Below are positions 7,420 through 16,090 of a stretch of 64,000 nt of DNA, piece by piece. Numbering within the stretch: the stretch's first letter is position 1; each line of letters begins with the position of its first letter. Under the pieces are notes generated by a model. It was given only the letters and a program-made list of their open reading frames with translations. It had not been told where the DNA came from and did not search any database. The position numbers were made by a program, and so were the translations under genes. Origin of the DNA: an uncultured Candidatus Melainabacteria bacterium (GTDB lineage: Bacteria > Cyanobacteriota > Vampirovibrionia > Gastranaerophilales > Gastranaerophilaceae); contig CAKULF010000002.1 of the NCBI GenBank assembly GCA_934667125.1, positions 124,001-188,000 on the forward strand. Direction: 5' to 3'.

Positions 7420-8841
7420 CTAGAAAATAACTGTTAATTCTTCGTTTGGATTTAAAGCTGAAGAATTTGAAAGTGATGGAACGATTGTGTATAATAATTC
7501 ATCACCAACTTCGTAAATAACACCAAATGTGCCAGATACTACAGTTTTAACAATTCCGTAAACGCCTTTTCCAAGAGTTACGAATGAATTACCGAAGCTT
7601 GCAGCGCCTCTGCCGATGTGACCTGTGAATGTTTCAACAAGTGTATCGCCTAGTCTGTCGCCGTATTCTTCTAAACCGTTACCTGTGATTTCAACGATTT
7701 GAGAACCGCTTCTGCCAACAACACCAACGGCTCTAGCTGGAGCTGTTAGAGGTAAGCCAAGAATTCTAGCTACGATGTTAGGATTTTTAAGAGTATTAAC
7801 TTCTGCTGAAGATAATTCTTTTGGGAAATTAGCTTCGCATTTGCCGTTAGCAATTTTTTCAAATTTAACAGTAATTGATCCTGGGTGAGTTCCAAGCCCT
7901 GGTCTTTGAACTGTAACAACTTTACCAGTTACAACAGAACCAACTGGGAAAGATTGACCAGCAACAGAAACTGCTTCAGTTGTTTTAGCTTTGAATGTAT
8001 CGCCAATGTTTGAGTGTTTAGCGTCAATTCTATCTAATAATTTAACTTTAACAGCAACTGGACCAGCAGCAACGTTGAATTTGTCGCCAGCTAATTGGTT
8101 AGCATATCTTAGTCTTAATTCGCTGATTAATACAGCAGTTTGGTGTCTTGATAAGTAGTTGTTTTCATATAAAGCTTTTGAATCAGGTAAATTGTTGATT
8201 AAGCCTGAAGCAACAACTTCTTTAGTACATCCATAAGCCCAAGTTGGGATATTTTCGATTGTTTTGCCATTTAATGTTGGAGCTGAACCATCATTTGTAT
8301 ATGGAACATTGATTAATTTTGCAATTGTAGCAAATACTTCTGCTTTTGTAATTGCTTGGTCTGGTTTGAATGATTTATCTGGATAACCAATCATAACGTC
8401 AGCTGCTGTAGCTCTTGTGATTTCATCATTTGCCCAGTAAGCATTAGTTACATCTGTATATTTTTTAGTTGTTGTAGCTTCTTTCATATTTAAGCCTTGA
8501 GATAACATAAATGCTAATTCAGATCTTGAAATAGGCATTTTAATATCGAAATCTCTTCCGCCTTGTCTAACTGACATAGTATTTAATAAATCTTTTGCCC
8601 ATGCGTTTACATATACGTTATCTTTGTTTTTCAAGCCGATTCTGTTTTTTTGTTTTAAAACTTTTCCGCCGATACGGTATACATGGTTTGCATCTTTAAT
8701 TTCTGTTGCATCTGCATTCATAAGTGATGGGTGAGCATACACTTGAATTTTTTCTTGTTTGCAGCATTCTTTAGCGAATACTGAACTGCAAGATAAAAAT
8801 AGAACTAATGTAGCAGATAACGCTTTTGTTGTCTTGTTCAT
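7420..8841 (-). CDS. SLH-domain envelope protein
   Basis: 473 residues with a signal peptide (MNKTTKALSATLVLFLSCSSVFA). Three S-layer-homology modules span about residues 76-245; the middle one is clearest (KYTDVTNAYWANDEI, MIGYPDKSFKPDQAITKAE). Residues 260-350 form a beta-rich module (VKVKLLDRIDAKHSNIGDTF, FPVGSVVTGKVVTV) that reappears in the exported protein at 24836. The C-terminal 120 residues are Gly/Val-rich. SLH modules anchor proteins to cell-wall polymers and are typical of cyanobacterial outer-membrane proteins, but no porin-like barrel is obvious here. AGGAG precedes the ATG and a near-consensus promoter lies upstream, so expression is probably strong. Confidence 0.85.
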   Translation of the reverse strand: MNKTTKALSATLVLFLSCSSVFAKECCKQEKIQVYAHPSLMNADATEIKDANHVYRIGGKVLKQKNRIGLKNKDNVYVNAWAKDLLNTMSVRQGGRDFDIKMPISRSELAFMLSQGLNMKEATTTKKYTDVTNAYWANDEITRATAADVMIGYPDKSFKPDQAITKAEVFATIAKLINVPYTNDGSAPTLNGKTIENIPTWAYGCTKEVVASGLINNLPDSKALYENNYLSRHQTAVLISELRLRYANQLAGDKFNVAAGPVAVKVKLLDRIDAKHSNIGDTFKAKTTEAVSVAGQSFPVGSVVTGKVVTVQRPGLGTHPGSITVKFEKIANGKCEANFPKELSSAEVNTLKNPNIVARILGLPLTAPARAVGVVGRSGSQIVEITGNGLEEYGDRLGDTLVETFTGHIGRGAASFGNSFVTLGKGVYGIVKTVVSGTFGVIYEVGDELLYTIVPSLSNSSALNPNEELTVIF

Positions 8842-8891
8842 TGAGTCACTCCTATTCTTATAACATTCCTAACACATAGTCAGTCAGATTT

Positions 8892-8920
8892 ATTATCTTA
8901 CAGTATTGGCTTATAGTCAA
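8892..8920 (-). promoter_or_regulatory. Strong promoter for the SLH gene
   Basis: On the minus strand: TTGACT (8915-8920), 17-nt spacer, GATAAT (8892-8897), about 45 nt ahead of the SLH start codon. Closest match to the housekeeping consensus in the window. Confidence 0.7.
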
Positions 8921-8924
8921 GAAT

Positions 8925-10088
8925 TTATTTTGAATAGTTTATGTCATTATATATAATTAAAGATGCGTCCTGCACTAAATTTCTAGCATTCAAGTTATTT
9001 TTCGGACGCTTAACTAAAATTGTAACTAAATATTTTTTTCCTGATGAAGTATAAACAATTCCGCTATCACCCAACATTTCGCCTATATTACCTGTTTTGT
9101 GCAATATCATTGCGTTTGGGGGAAGTTTTTCCTTTAAAAGATGGATGTTTTTGGTGTTTCCTAAATATTCTTTTAAGCTATTTTTGTATTTTGGGTTAAT
9201 ATACAAAGGGTTATCTATATTATATAGTATTGTTGAAATTTCACGAGCCGTTATCTTATTTGTTCCGTCCATATCAGGCAGCCATTCGCCCATAGAGGTT
9301 GTTTTTAAGCCCAAATTTCTCATAGCTCGGTTAAATCCGTCCACTCCGCCTATCTCATATAAAATCATATTCGTAGCAGAATTATCAGATTCTGATATCA
9401 TAATATCCGCTAAATGATTAAGGGAATAGTTAACATCGCTTTGAGTATATTGAAGCTTGCCTGAGCCTAGGGTTTTAAATTCATCCGTATACATTCTTTT
9501 ATCTTGAAGAGTAATCGGCTCTTTGGTTTTAGAGCTATCATCAATTTTTCTCATCAATTCAAAAGCAATAGGAATTTTTATAATGCTTGCGCTTGGAAAA
9601 ATCTCATCAGCATTGATTTCAACAGCTTTTCCCGTTGAATAATCCCAAACAAAAACCGCAGGGTGCATAGACGGATAATTCTTAAACAGGTTCAAAAGCT
9701 TGTTTTTAGTAGACTCCATCGAACCCGTCACGGAAATATTATTTAAAATTCTTGCTTTATTATCAACCCCAACCAAAGCCGGTTCATCCATCAAATAGGA
9801 ATTATGCAAATATGCAAGAGTCGGGCTAATAAAAGGTTTAACATCTAAATTTGTGTTGCGATTTAAAAATCTATTTACAAATAATGGCTCAACAAAGTGT
9901 CTATAGCCATAAGGACAGATAAAATAGCCGTATATTCCAAAAAATATTAAAGCCACCACAAAAGCGATAAAACCGTTGCGCTTTCTTTTTTTTGTCTTTA
10001 TTCTTCTTGAATTATTGTTTATTTTTCTAATGTTTGAAGAATTATATCTATAAAAATTATCCTTAATTTGAACTTGCTTCGACAACAC
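8925..10088 (-). CDS. Membrane-anchored class A beta-lactamase-like serine hydrolase
   Basis: 387 residues; the start is a GTG with only weak GGAA upstream, and no in-frame ATG exists before residue 100. A basic cytoplasmic tail and one TM segment (about 38-58) precede a serine beta-lactamase/DD-peptidase fold with all three motifs: SIIK (S168, K171), SDN (234-236) and KTG (331-333). A class A-like Glu (TAREISTILYN, about 281-290) is plausibly the omega-loop region. It may act on peptidoglycan peptides or on beta-lactams; sequence alone does not decide. Neighbours are envelope genes, which favours cell-wall processing. Confidence 0.8.
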   Translation of the reverse strand: MLSKQVQIKDNFYRYNSSNIRKINNNSRRIKTKKRKRNGFIAFVVALIFFGIYGYFICPYGYRHFVEPLFVNRFLNRNTNLDVKPFISPTLAYLHNSYLMDEPALVGVDNKARILNNISVTGSMESTKNKLLNLFKNYPSMHPAVFVWDYSTGKAVEINADEIFPSASIIKIPIAFELMRKIDDSSKTKEPITLQDKRMYTDEFKTLGSGKLQYTQSDVNYSLNHLADIMISESDNSATNMILYEIGGVDGFNRAMRNLGLKTTSMGEWLPDMDGTNKITAREISTILYNIDNPLYINPKYKNSLKEYLGNTKNIHLLKEKLPPNAMILHKTGNIGEMLGDSGIVYTSSGKKYLVTILVKRPKNNLNARNLVQDASLIIYNDINYSK

Positions 10089-10310
10089 TACATTCCATAT
10101 TCTAGACTCATGAACATTAATAATACTAGCATATTGAAAAATATATTACACAAAATTTTATTGAAAAAGCTAGAATCCATGCCCACTCAAGCTTTGGCAT
10201 GTTAAGAAATATTACAAAACGAAAAATAATGAGCAATTTTATAAACCTTATATACTTTATATATATGTAAGTCGTAAATAAAATAAAAGATATAAAAGGA
10301 GACACACACA

Positions 10311-10499
10311 ATGGCAAGAGTTTTAATTTCAATGCCCGAAAAATTTTTAACACAAATCGATTCAGTAGCTGAAGGCGAAAATCGTACAAGAAGCGAATTA
10401 ATCAGAGAAGCATTGAGAACTTATATTAACAAAACAAAAATCCGTGAAAACGGCTTAGCAAACAAAAATGCAGCTATCTTAGAAGCTTTACTAGATTAG
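10311..10499 (+). CDS. Ribbon-helix-helix (CopG-type) DNA-binding protein
   Basis: 62 residues behind a strong AAAGGAGA Shine-Dalgarno. The first 45 residues are a typical RHH: a beta strand (ARVLISMPEKFLTQID) then helix-turn-helix (ENRTRSELIREALRTYI). Such proteins are dimeric repressors, often antitoxins, but no toxin gene follows: a hairpin and an unrelated MCE gene come next. An AT-rich imperfect palindrome (TATATACTTTATATATA) about 50 nt upstream may be its operator. Orphan regulator or solitary antitoxin. Confidence 0.82.
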   Translation: MARVLISMPEKFLTQIDSVAEGENRTRSELIREALRTYINKTKIRENGLANKNAAILEALLD

Positions 10500-10562
10500 T
10501 TAAAATTAAAAATTGAATAAAATAAAAGTTGCTAAAGTTAGGACTTTTAAAAACAAATTTAG

Positions 10563-10590
10563 ACGCCGATATATTAATTTATATCGGCGT
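10563..10590 (+). terminator. Hairpin, probable terminator after the RHH gene
   Basis: Perfect 10-bp stem ACGCCGATAT / ATATCGGCGT. The following U tract is poor (TATCGTATAAA), so termination may be inefficient. Confidence 0.55.
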
Positions 10591-10654
10591 TATCGTATAA
10601 AAATACTTGTTTAAATGGATAACAATTTTAAATTATTGTTTTATAATTTCTTTT

Positions 10655-11311
10655 ATGAAAAAACCGATATTAATCGAAATTATAATCTGGACAATACTTT
10701 TAGCCATAATTTTTAGCGGAATAATTTTCACATATTCCAAAATTTTCGTTGAACCAAATATCTATACAATTCAATTTAAAGATATCGATGGAATAACGGA
10801 AGGTTCGCCCGTTCGCTTTATGGGGCTTAATGTCGGCTATGTTAGGAAATTAAAATCTCAATCAAAACATGTTAATGTTCAAATTTTAATCACAAAAAAA
10901 GATATGAAAATTCCAAACGGAACAGTCGCAAGAATAGAATTCTATGGGCTTGGAGGCTCAAAATCCGTTGAATTAATGCCGCCGGATGGCTCATGTGACG
11001 TTGGAATTTTAACCGATTCCACAATCAGAATTGCAGATATTATCCACGAAGCAGCAGGATTGGTTCGGGTTGTGGAAGAAATTGAAAAATATGTTAAAGG
11101 GCTTGATAAAGCAGGAATGGAAAAATTTCTTGAAACCGTTGTAGATTTTAAACTTGATAATATTAAGTCTGTAAACGACAATATGAGCGAGTTTAACACA
11201 TCTCAAAAGAAAACTATTGAAAACATAAAAACCAAACAAAACGATTTTAAAAATAAGATTGACGCAATGGATGTTAATGTTGAAAAAATTAATAAATTTA
11301 TTAAAAGATAA
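10655..11311 (+). CDS. MCE/MlaD-domain membrane protein
   Basis: 218 residues from ATG 10655. An upstream TTG at 10607 is less likely because a TATAAT (10642-10647) ends only 7 nt before the ATG, predicting a leaderless mRNA. One TM helix (about 8-28) is followed by an MCE domain (YTIQFKDIDGITEGSPVRFMG, GYVRKL, then FYGLGGSKSVELMPP) and a helical C-terminus of about 80 residues. MCE proteins are the periplasmic lipid-shuttling part of Mla-type ABC transporters; no permease or ATPase gene is adjacent. This fits a double-membrane organism. Confidence 0.82.
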   Translation: MKKPILIEIIIWTILLAIIFSGIIFTYSKIFVEPNIYTIQFKDIDGITEGSPVRFMGLNVGYVRKLKSQSKHVNVQILITKKDMKIPNGTVARIEFYGLGGSKSVELMPPDGSCDVGILTDSTIRIADIIHEAAGLVRVVEEIEKYVKGLDKAGMEKFLETVVDFKLDNIKSVNDNMSEFNTSQKKTIENIKTKQNDFKNKIDAMDVNVEKINKFIKR

Positions 11312-11345
11312 GTTTTTGTGTTATGATTACTCGTGAGAGGTAAAA

Positions 11346-12263
11346 ATGGCAAGAACAAAAGAAATAGAAGTAGTTATCGACGTTGAAACAACGGGACTTG
11401 ACTATACAAAAGAAAAAATTATTGAATTTGCAGGTGTTAAGCTTGTAAACGGAAAAATTAAAGATCAATTTGAAACTTTAATTAATCCTCATCAACACAT
11501 AAGAAAATCCTCTCAAGCAGTCCACGGCATATCAGAAGAAGATTTAGCCGACGCACCGACTGAAGAAGAAATTTATCCTAAAATTTTTGAATTTATTGAA
11601 GGAGCAACATTAGTTGCGCATAATGCTATTTTTGATTATTCGTTTTTAAATCGAACTTCAAAAAGATTGTATTCTAAACCGATTGAAAACAACTATGTTG
11701 ACACTCAAATGATGTTTAAAGAAGTTTATCCACAATATGAATCTTGCGGACTTGATTGTTTGGTTAATGTTTTTGGAGCTAATAACGAGCAAAGACATAG
11801 AGCAATGGGGGACGCTATGGCGTTAGCTTTATGTTATCCAAAACTTAAAAAATTATATTTTCAAAAATACAAATGGCAACTTTCTCAAATTGAAAACGTT
11901 GAATATTTATTTGAAAGATATTTAAGACTTCAAAGCGCTATAAACACTATGCAGTCTGAAATTCAAGATTTAAAATCAATTTTTAAAATATATTTTGAAA
12001 AAGGCGGAGAAGAAATCCACTCTAACACTGGTGAAATCTTAACTTATAACCACAAAAAGACTTTTTCTTACGACTTTTCTCAAATTAAAGAAACTCTTGA
12101 AGAAATTGGAGCGCTTCCCAAAGCAATCAAGCTTAACAACTCTTTTATCGATAGGCTTGTTATGGGTAATGGCATTTCAGATGAAGTTAAAGATAAAATT
12201 AAGTCAGCAAGAGTGGAGCTATCTGAAACAAAGAATTTCGGCGTAACAAAACCTCAAAAATAG
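11346..12263 (+). CDS. DEDDh 3'-5' exonuclease (DnaQ/PolC-epsilon type)
   Basis: 305 residues, GAGAGG before the ATG. All exonuclease motifs are present: ExoI VIDVETTGLD (D12, E14), ExoII VAHNAIFDYSF, and ExoIII HRAMGDAMAL giving the DEDDh set. The C-terminal 130 residues are a helical/coiled extension unlike a WYL or UvrC fusion and match no domain I recognise. It could be a proofreading subunit of DNA polymerase III or a repair/RNA-processing nuclease. It follows the MCE gene by 34 nt and may share its transcript. Confidence 0.87.
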   Translation: MARTKEIEVVIDVETTGLDYTKEKIIEFAGVKLVNGKIKDQFETLINPHQHIRKSSQAVHGISEEDLADAPTEEEIYPKIFEFIEGATLVAHNAIFDYSFLNRTSKRLYSKPIENNYVDTQMMFKEVYPQYESCGLDCLVNVFGANNEQRHRAMGDAMALALCYPKLKKLYFQKYKWQLSQIENVEYLFERYLRLQSAINTMQSEIQDLKSIFKIYFEKGGEEIHSNTGEILTYNHKKTFSYDFSQIKETLEEIGALPKAIKLNNSFIDRLVMGNGISDEVKDKIKSARVELSETKNFGVTKPQK

Positions 12264-12268
12264 GTCAA

Positions 12269-13861
12269 CTATTTTAATTCCAAAATTAATGTTATGTTTG
12301 CTGATTTGTTAATAAGCCCAACAGATGGCGGTTTCATGTACTTCATTGTGTCGCTTATGACTTTAATTATTGTTGAATCGATAGCATTTGAGCCTGATGT
12401 GTTGGTTATTTTTATGTCGTTGATTTTTCCTGAAGAATCAATATTGATATCGGCTTTGGCGATTTTATTAGAAGGAAAATCATTAACAAGCAATAAATCG
12501 TTTTGCAAATTTAATTTAACGTTTTTGCCTGCTAATTTAAGAAAATTCATATATTCATCTTTTTTAACCAAATTCTCGGGCGCTTCCCAAGAAATTTTAG
12601 CAACAGTCGGACTGTAATTTGGCTTATTTGAAACTTCTTGTTTGATTGTAAATGGGTCAGTTATGGTGTTTTGCTTGGTTTCAGAGGATGAAACATTATC
12701 ATCCAAAGAATTATATTCTTCCATTTGCTCAATATTTTCGTTTTCGTCTGTGATTGTGTCGCTTCCTTTAATTGAAATTAGAGCAAAACTGCCTAAAATC
12801 AAGAACATTAGAATACTAATCAGTATCATTCTTCGATTTTTTGCGCTCACAACTTGAGCTATAGATTGAAATTCAAATTTTGGAATTTCGTTAAATATAG
12901 CGTTAATCACGTTTTTCTTATAGTTTCCATCCTTTTTATCAATCAAATCAAACATTTCAACCGTTGAAATCGGTTTTTGTTCTTGTTGCTGATTTTGATT
13001 TTCGGAATTATCTTCAGATTTTTTTTCTATATCAATAAAATCTTCTTTTGAAACATTTGCCTTAAAATCTTTAATTTCAGCGTTTTTAAGGCTTTCTTCA
13101 AAGTTTGCAAATTTCCCGTTTGAACCGCTATCAAAGTGCATTAGAGGAACTTGGGTTAGGGTTTCCGCTTTTCTAATTAAATCAGGGTAGAATTTAATAT
13201 TATTTGCAAGTTTTTCAAAATCCATAGTGTCTATGAATTTTGTCCTGCAAGCGTCACAGTTCATTAAATGTTGAATTAATTGCCTTTTATAAATTGAAGA
13301 AAGGTCGTTATCGATAAATTTTAAAAATAAACCCATGCAGTCAACATGCTTTCCCAATAAGGTTTTTGTCGGAATAGAATGTTTTGTCATTTCCAAAAAT
13401 CGATTTATATCGATTATCATATTTAAGTTTGGATAATAATATTTTGAATCGCAAGAACAGCCCAAAATGCTCTTGCCATCAATAAATCCAATCATTTTAG
13501 CTTCTTTAATTTTACTTCCAATTTGCACAATAAAATAAAAATTCGGCAAAATGTCCATTTCAACATGGATTTTCGGAATTTTTATATTTTTTTCTTTGTA
13601 TAAAGTAATAACGTCAATTCGATAATTTCCGTAATATATATCTGAAATTTTAAATTCCTCAAACAATAACGGAATTTTATAAACGCTTCTTTGGGTTGAA
13701 GTTTTAATCTTTTTTGCCGCAAGATAATTTATCGCACAATTAATCCCAAGCATATCAATCATGCCACGCTTTCTTAAATGCGCTTCAGATAGTCCACTGG
13801 CTAATAATTTGGCGTTATATGCTTGTTCATCATTAATCTCGATAATATCAACAGGTGGCAT
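12269..13861 (-). CDS. DUF1822-like / zinc-finger / TM / TonB-C-like fusion protein
   Basis: 530 residues with AGGAGA upstream. Residues 20-160 follow the cyanobacterial DUF1822 pattern (MLGINCAINYLAAKKI, ISDIYYGNYRIDV, FYFIVQIGSKIKEAKMIGF). H198, C202 and C205 form an HxxxCxxC motif as in anti-sigma zinc domains. A Gln/Ser/Asp-rich cytoplasmic linker leads to one TM helix (345-365). Outside it, after a disordered stretch, the last 90 residues resemble a TonB C-terminal domain (INDIKITNTSGSNAIDSTII, ending ANITLILELK). A transmembrane sensor or anti-sigma-like role is suggested, but no sigma factor is adjacent. Confidence 0.6.
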   Translation of the reverse strand: MPPVDIIEINDEQAYNAKLLASGLSEAHLRKRGMIDMLGINCAINYLAAKKIKTSTQRSVYKIPLLFEEFKISDIYYGNYRIDVITLYKEKNIKIPKIHVEMDILPNFYFIVQIGSKIKEAKMIGFIDGKSILGCSCDSKYYYPNLNMIIDINRFLEMTKHSIPTKTLLGKHVDCMGLFLKFIDNDLSSIYKRQLIQHLMNCDACRTKFIDTMDFEKLANNIKFYPDLIRKAETLTQVPLMHFDSGSNGKFANFEESLKNAEIKDFKANVSKEDFIDIEKKSEDNSENQNQQQEQKPISTVEMFDLIDKKDGNYKKNVINAIFNEIPKFEFQSIAQVVSAKNRRMILISILMFLILGSFALISIKGSDTITDENENIEQMEEYNSLDDNVSSSETKQNTITDPFTIKQEVSNKPNYSPTVAKISWEAPENLVKKDEYMNFLKLAGKNVKLNLQNDLLLVNDFPSNKIAKADINIDSSGKINDIKITNTSGSNAIDSTIIKVISDTMKYMKPPSVGLINKSANITLILELK

Positions 13862-13999
13862 TTAAAACATTCTCCTACATATAATTTGACACATACAAAA
13901 AGAATTTTCAAAAAAATTGTTAAATAAAAAGAGTTTTTGTTGCATTTTCTTAATAAAAAATTATTGAAACTATTATTTTTAGTATATAATTTGAGTATT

Positions 14000-16051
14000 A
14001 TGAAAAAAGATTTTTTATTAGAAATATTGGTTCAAGAACTTCCATACAAGTTCATTCCAAGCGCAATTAAGCAGCTTGAAGCGTCATTTAGTGATTTATT
14101 CAAATCAAACGGTTTAGATTATTCTAAAATCAATGTTTATGCTACACCTAGACGTTTAGCGGTTTTAGTTAATGATTTAACCCTTGAACAAGAAACAATT
14201 TCAAAAGACGTTAAAGGTCCTATTTTGACAATAGCTAAAAAAGATGGGGAATATTCTCCTGCTGCTATTGGTTTTGCAAAGAAAAATAATGTAGAATTAT
14301 CTTCTTTATATGAAAAAGATAACTACATTTGGGCAAAAGTTGAAATAAAAGGCAAAAACGCAACTGACGTTTTAAAAGAAAACGTTGAACACTTAATTTT
14401 AAAACTTCAAGGCTCACATTTTATGCGTTGGGGCTATAATAACGAAAAATTCTCTCGCCCGATTGAAAATGTTTTAGCTATTTTAGGCTCTGACGTTGTA
14501 GGGCTTAAAGTTCTTGATAAAACAGCAAATAACAAAACAAAAGGTCATAGATACTCTTCAATCAAAGAAATAACGGTTGATGAACCTAAAAATTACATCG
14601 AGCTTTTAAGAAGCGCAAACGTTATAGTTGACCAAAACGAAAGAGAAGAAATAATCAGACAAAGAGCCGAAAAATGCGCTCAAGAAAACGGTTTAACTAT
14701 CGATTTTTCTGATTGTGCCGACCTTTTAGAAGAAATCACATACATAACAGAATGGCCTGTTGCGGTTTTATGCGAATTTAATGAAAAATATCTTGAAATT
14801 CCATCAATCGTTACAACAACGGTCATGACTCAACACCAACGCTACTTCCCGCTTTGGAAAGACGGCAAATTATCAAACAAATTCATCACAATGGCAAACT
14901 ATGTCGGAGATGAATTTTCAAACATTAAAGCCGGAAACCAAAGAGTAATCGTAGCAAGGCTTGACGACGGTATTTTCTTCTATAAAGAAGATACTAAAAC
15001 AAAATTAATTGACAAACTTAATAACCTTAAAGGAATGACTTTCCAAAAAAACTTAGGTTCATTGTTTGACAAAACTCAAAGAATGATTAAATTATCTGAT
15101 TTTATCGCTGATAGCTTAAATATTCAAGATAAAACAGATATATTAAGAACCGCAACCTTAGCAAAATGCGACCTTTCAACAAAACTTGTGTTTGAATTTA
15201 CAGAACTACAAGGCTTTATTGGTCAAAATTATGCTGAATTAGACGGCGAAAAACCGCAAGTAGCAAGAGGAATATCCGAACACTACTTCCCACTTGCAGC
15301 AAATTCCGAGCTTCCAAGCGACATTAATTCTCAAATTGTTTCAATTGCCGATAAAATCGACACAATTTGCGCTTTATTTGTTTCAACTCAAGGCGACAAA
15401 AAGAAAAAACGTCCAACAGGCTCAAACGACCCATTAGGCGCAAGACGCGCTGCAATAGGTATTTTAAGAACAATAATCGAAAAAGAATTGAATATCAATC
15501 TTGAAGATTTAATAATTAAATCGCTTGAACTTTTATCAAAAGAATTTGATATAACCCTTGAAAGCACTATCGTTCAAGAGTTAAAAGAATTTTTCGATTC
15601 AAGATTAAATTATATGTTTGAAAAAGAAATTTCAACAAATGTGTTTAATTCTTGCGTGGAATTTGGCGCTTTAACAGACCTAAAAGGTTTCATTTCAAGA
15701 ATAAAACTGGTTGAAAAACTTAAAAATGACAAGGATTTTGGCTTAATTAAGGAAAATGCTACTCGTGTTAAAAGAATTTTAAAAGACAACAGTTTTAATA
15801 CAGTAGATGAAAACTTATTCAAGCTTGAAGAAGAAAAAAATCTTTATTTGGCAATTAAAAACCACAACGAAAAAGCAGACAATCTTGAAAACTATATCAA
15901 ATCATTATTTGTCTTAATTCAACCTATAGCAGAATTTTTCGACAAAGTTCTTGTTATGGATAAAGATGAAAACATCAAAAACAACAGAATTGCGCTTTTG
16001 AACCTATTGAAAGCAAAATTCGATGTTGTTTGCGACTTTGAAAAACTATAA
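14000..16051 (+). CDS. glyS: Glycyl-tRNA synthetase beta subunit
   Basis: 683 residues, normal for the beta subunit of the alpha2beta2 enzyme. It begins MKKDFLLEILVQELPYKFIP as in the family, followed by TPRRLAVLV, GPILTIAKKDG, HFMRWGYNNEKFSRPI, TVMTQHQRYFP, the HD-like core (ISEHYFPLAANSELPS, KKRPTGSNDPLGARRAAIG) and a C-terminal anticodon-binding region. The alpha subunit (glyQ) is not in the window. TATAAT at 13985-13990 ends 9 nt before the ATG with no Shine-Dalgarno, suggesting a near-leaderless mRNA; longer in-frame starts further upstream would overlap that promoter. Confidence 0.96.
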   Translation: MKKDFLLEILVQELPYKFIPSAIKQLEASFSDLFKSNGLDYSKINVYATPRRLAVLVNDLTLEQETISKDVKGPILTIAKKDGEYSPAAIGFAKKNNVELSSLYEKDNYIWAKVEIKGKNATDVLKENVEHLILKLQGSHFMRWGYNNEKFSRPIENVLAILGSDVVGLKVLDKTANNKTKGHRYSSIKEITVDEPKNYIELLRSANVIVDQNEREEIIRQRAEKCAQENGLTIDFSDCADLLEEITYITEWPVAVLCEFNEKYLEIPSIVTTTVMTQHQRYFPLWKDGKLSNKFITMANYVGDEFSNIKAGNQRVIVARLDDGIFFYKEDTKTKLIDKLNNLKGMTFQKNLGSLFDKTQRMIKLSDFIADSLNIQDKTDILRTATLAKCDLSTKLVFEFTELQGFIGQNYAELDGEKPQVARGISEHYFPLAANSELPSDINSQIVSIADKIDTICALFVSTQGDKKKKRPTGSNDPLGARRAAIGILRTIIEKELNINLEDLIIKSLELLSKEFDITLESTIVQELKEFFDSRLNYMFEKEISTNVFNSCVEFGALTDLKGFISRIKLVEKLKNDKDFGLIKENATRVKRILKDNSFNTVDENLFKLEEEKNLYLAIKNHNEKADNLENYIKSLFVLIQPIAEFFDKVLVMDKDENIKNNRIALLNLLKAKFDVVCDFEKL

Positions 16052-16090
16052 ATTTAATACAATAATAAACCCTGTAAGAGCTTGGAATAA

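Noticed and set aside
8925..10088. Calling the serine hydrolase an antibiotic-resistance beta-lactamase
   Set aside because: The three active-site motifs are shared with DD-peptidases and cell-wall hydrolases; nothing in the sequence shows beta-lactam turnover.
10126..10389. 87-residue minus-strand hydrophobic frame overlapping the RHH gene
   Set aside because: Overlaps the RHH start and its Shine-Dalgarno, is AT-composition driven, and has no ribosome-binding site.
10311..10655. Type II toxin-antitoxin system with the RHH protein
   Set aside because: No toxin frame is adjacent; the next gene is an MCE/MlaD protein behind a hairpin.
12642..12857. Plus-strand frames opposite the DUF1822-like fusion
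   Set aside because: Antisense shadows without Shine-Dalgarno, disrupting none of the clear minus-strand domain pattern.
13862..13999. T-box riboswitch before glyS
   Set aside because: Only about 138 nt separate the genes, no T-box core or terminator/antiterminator is visible, and the -10 box is 9 nt before the start codon.
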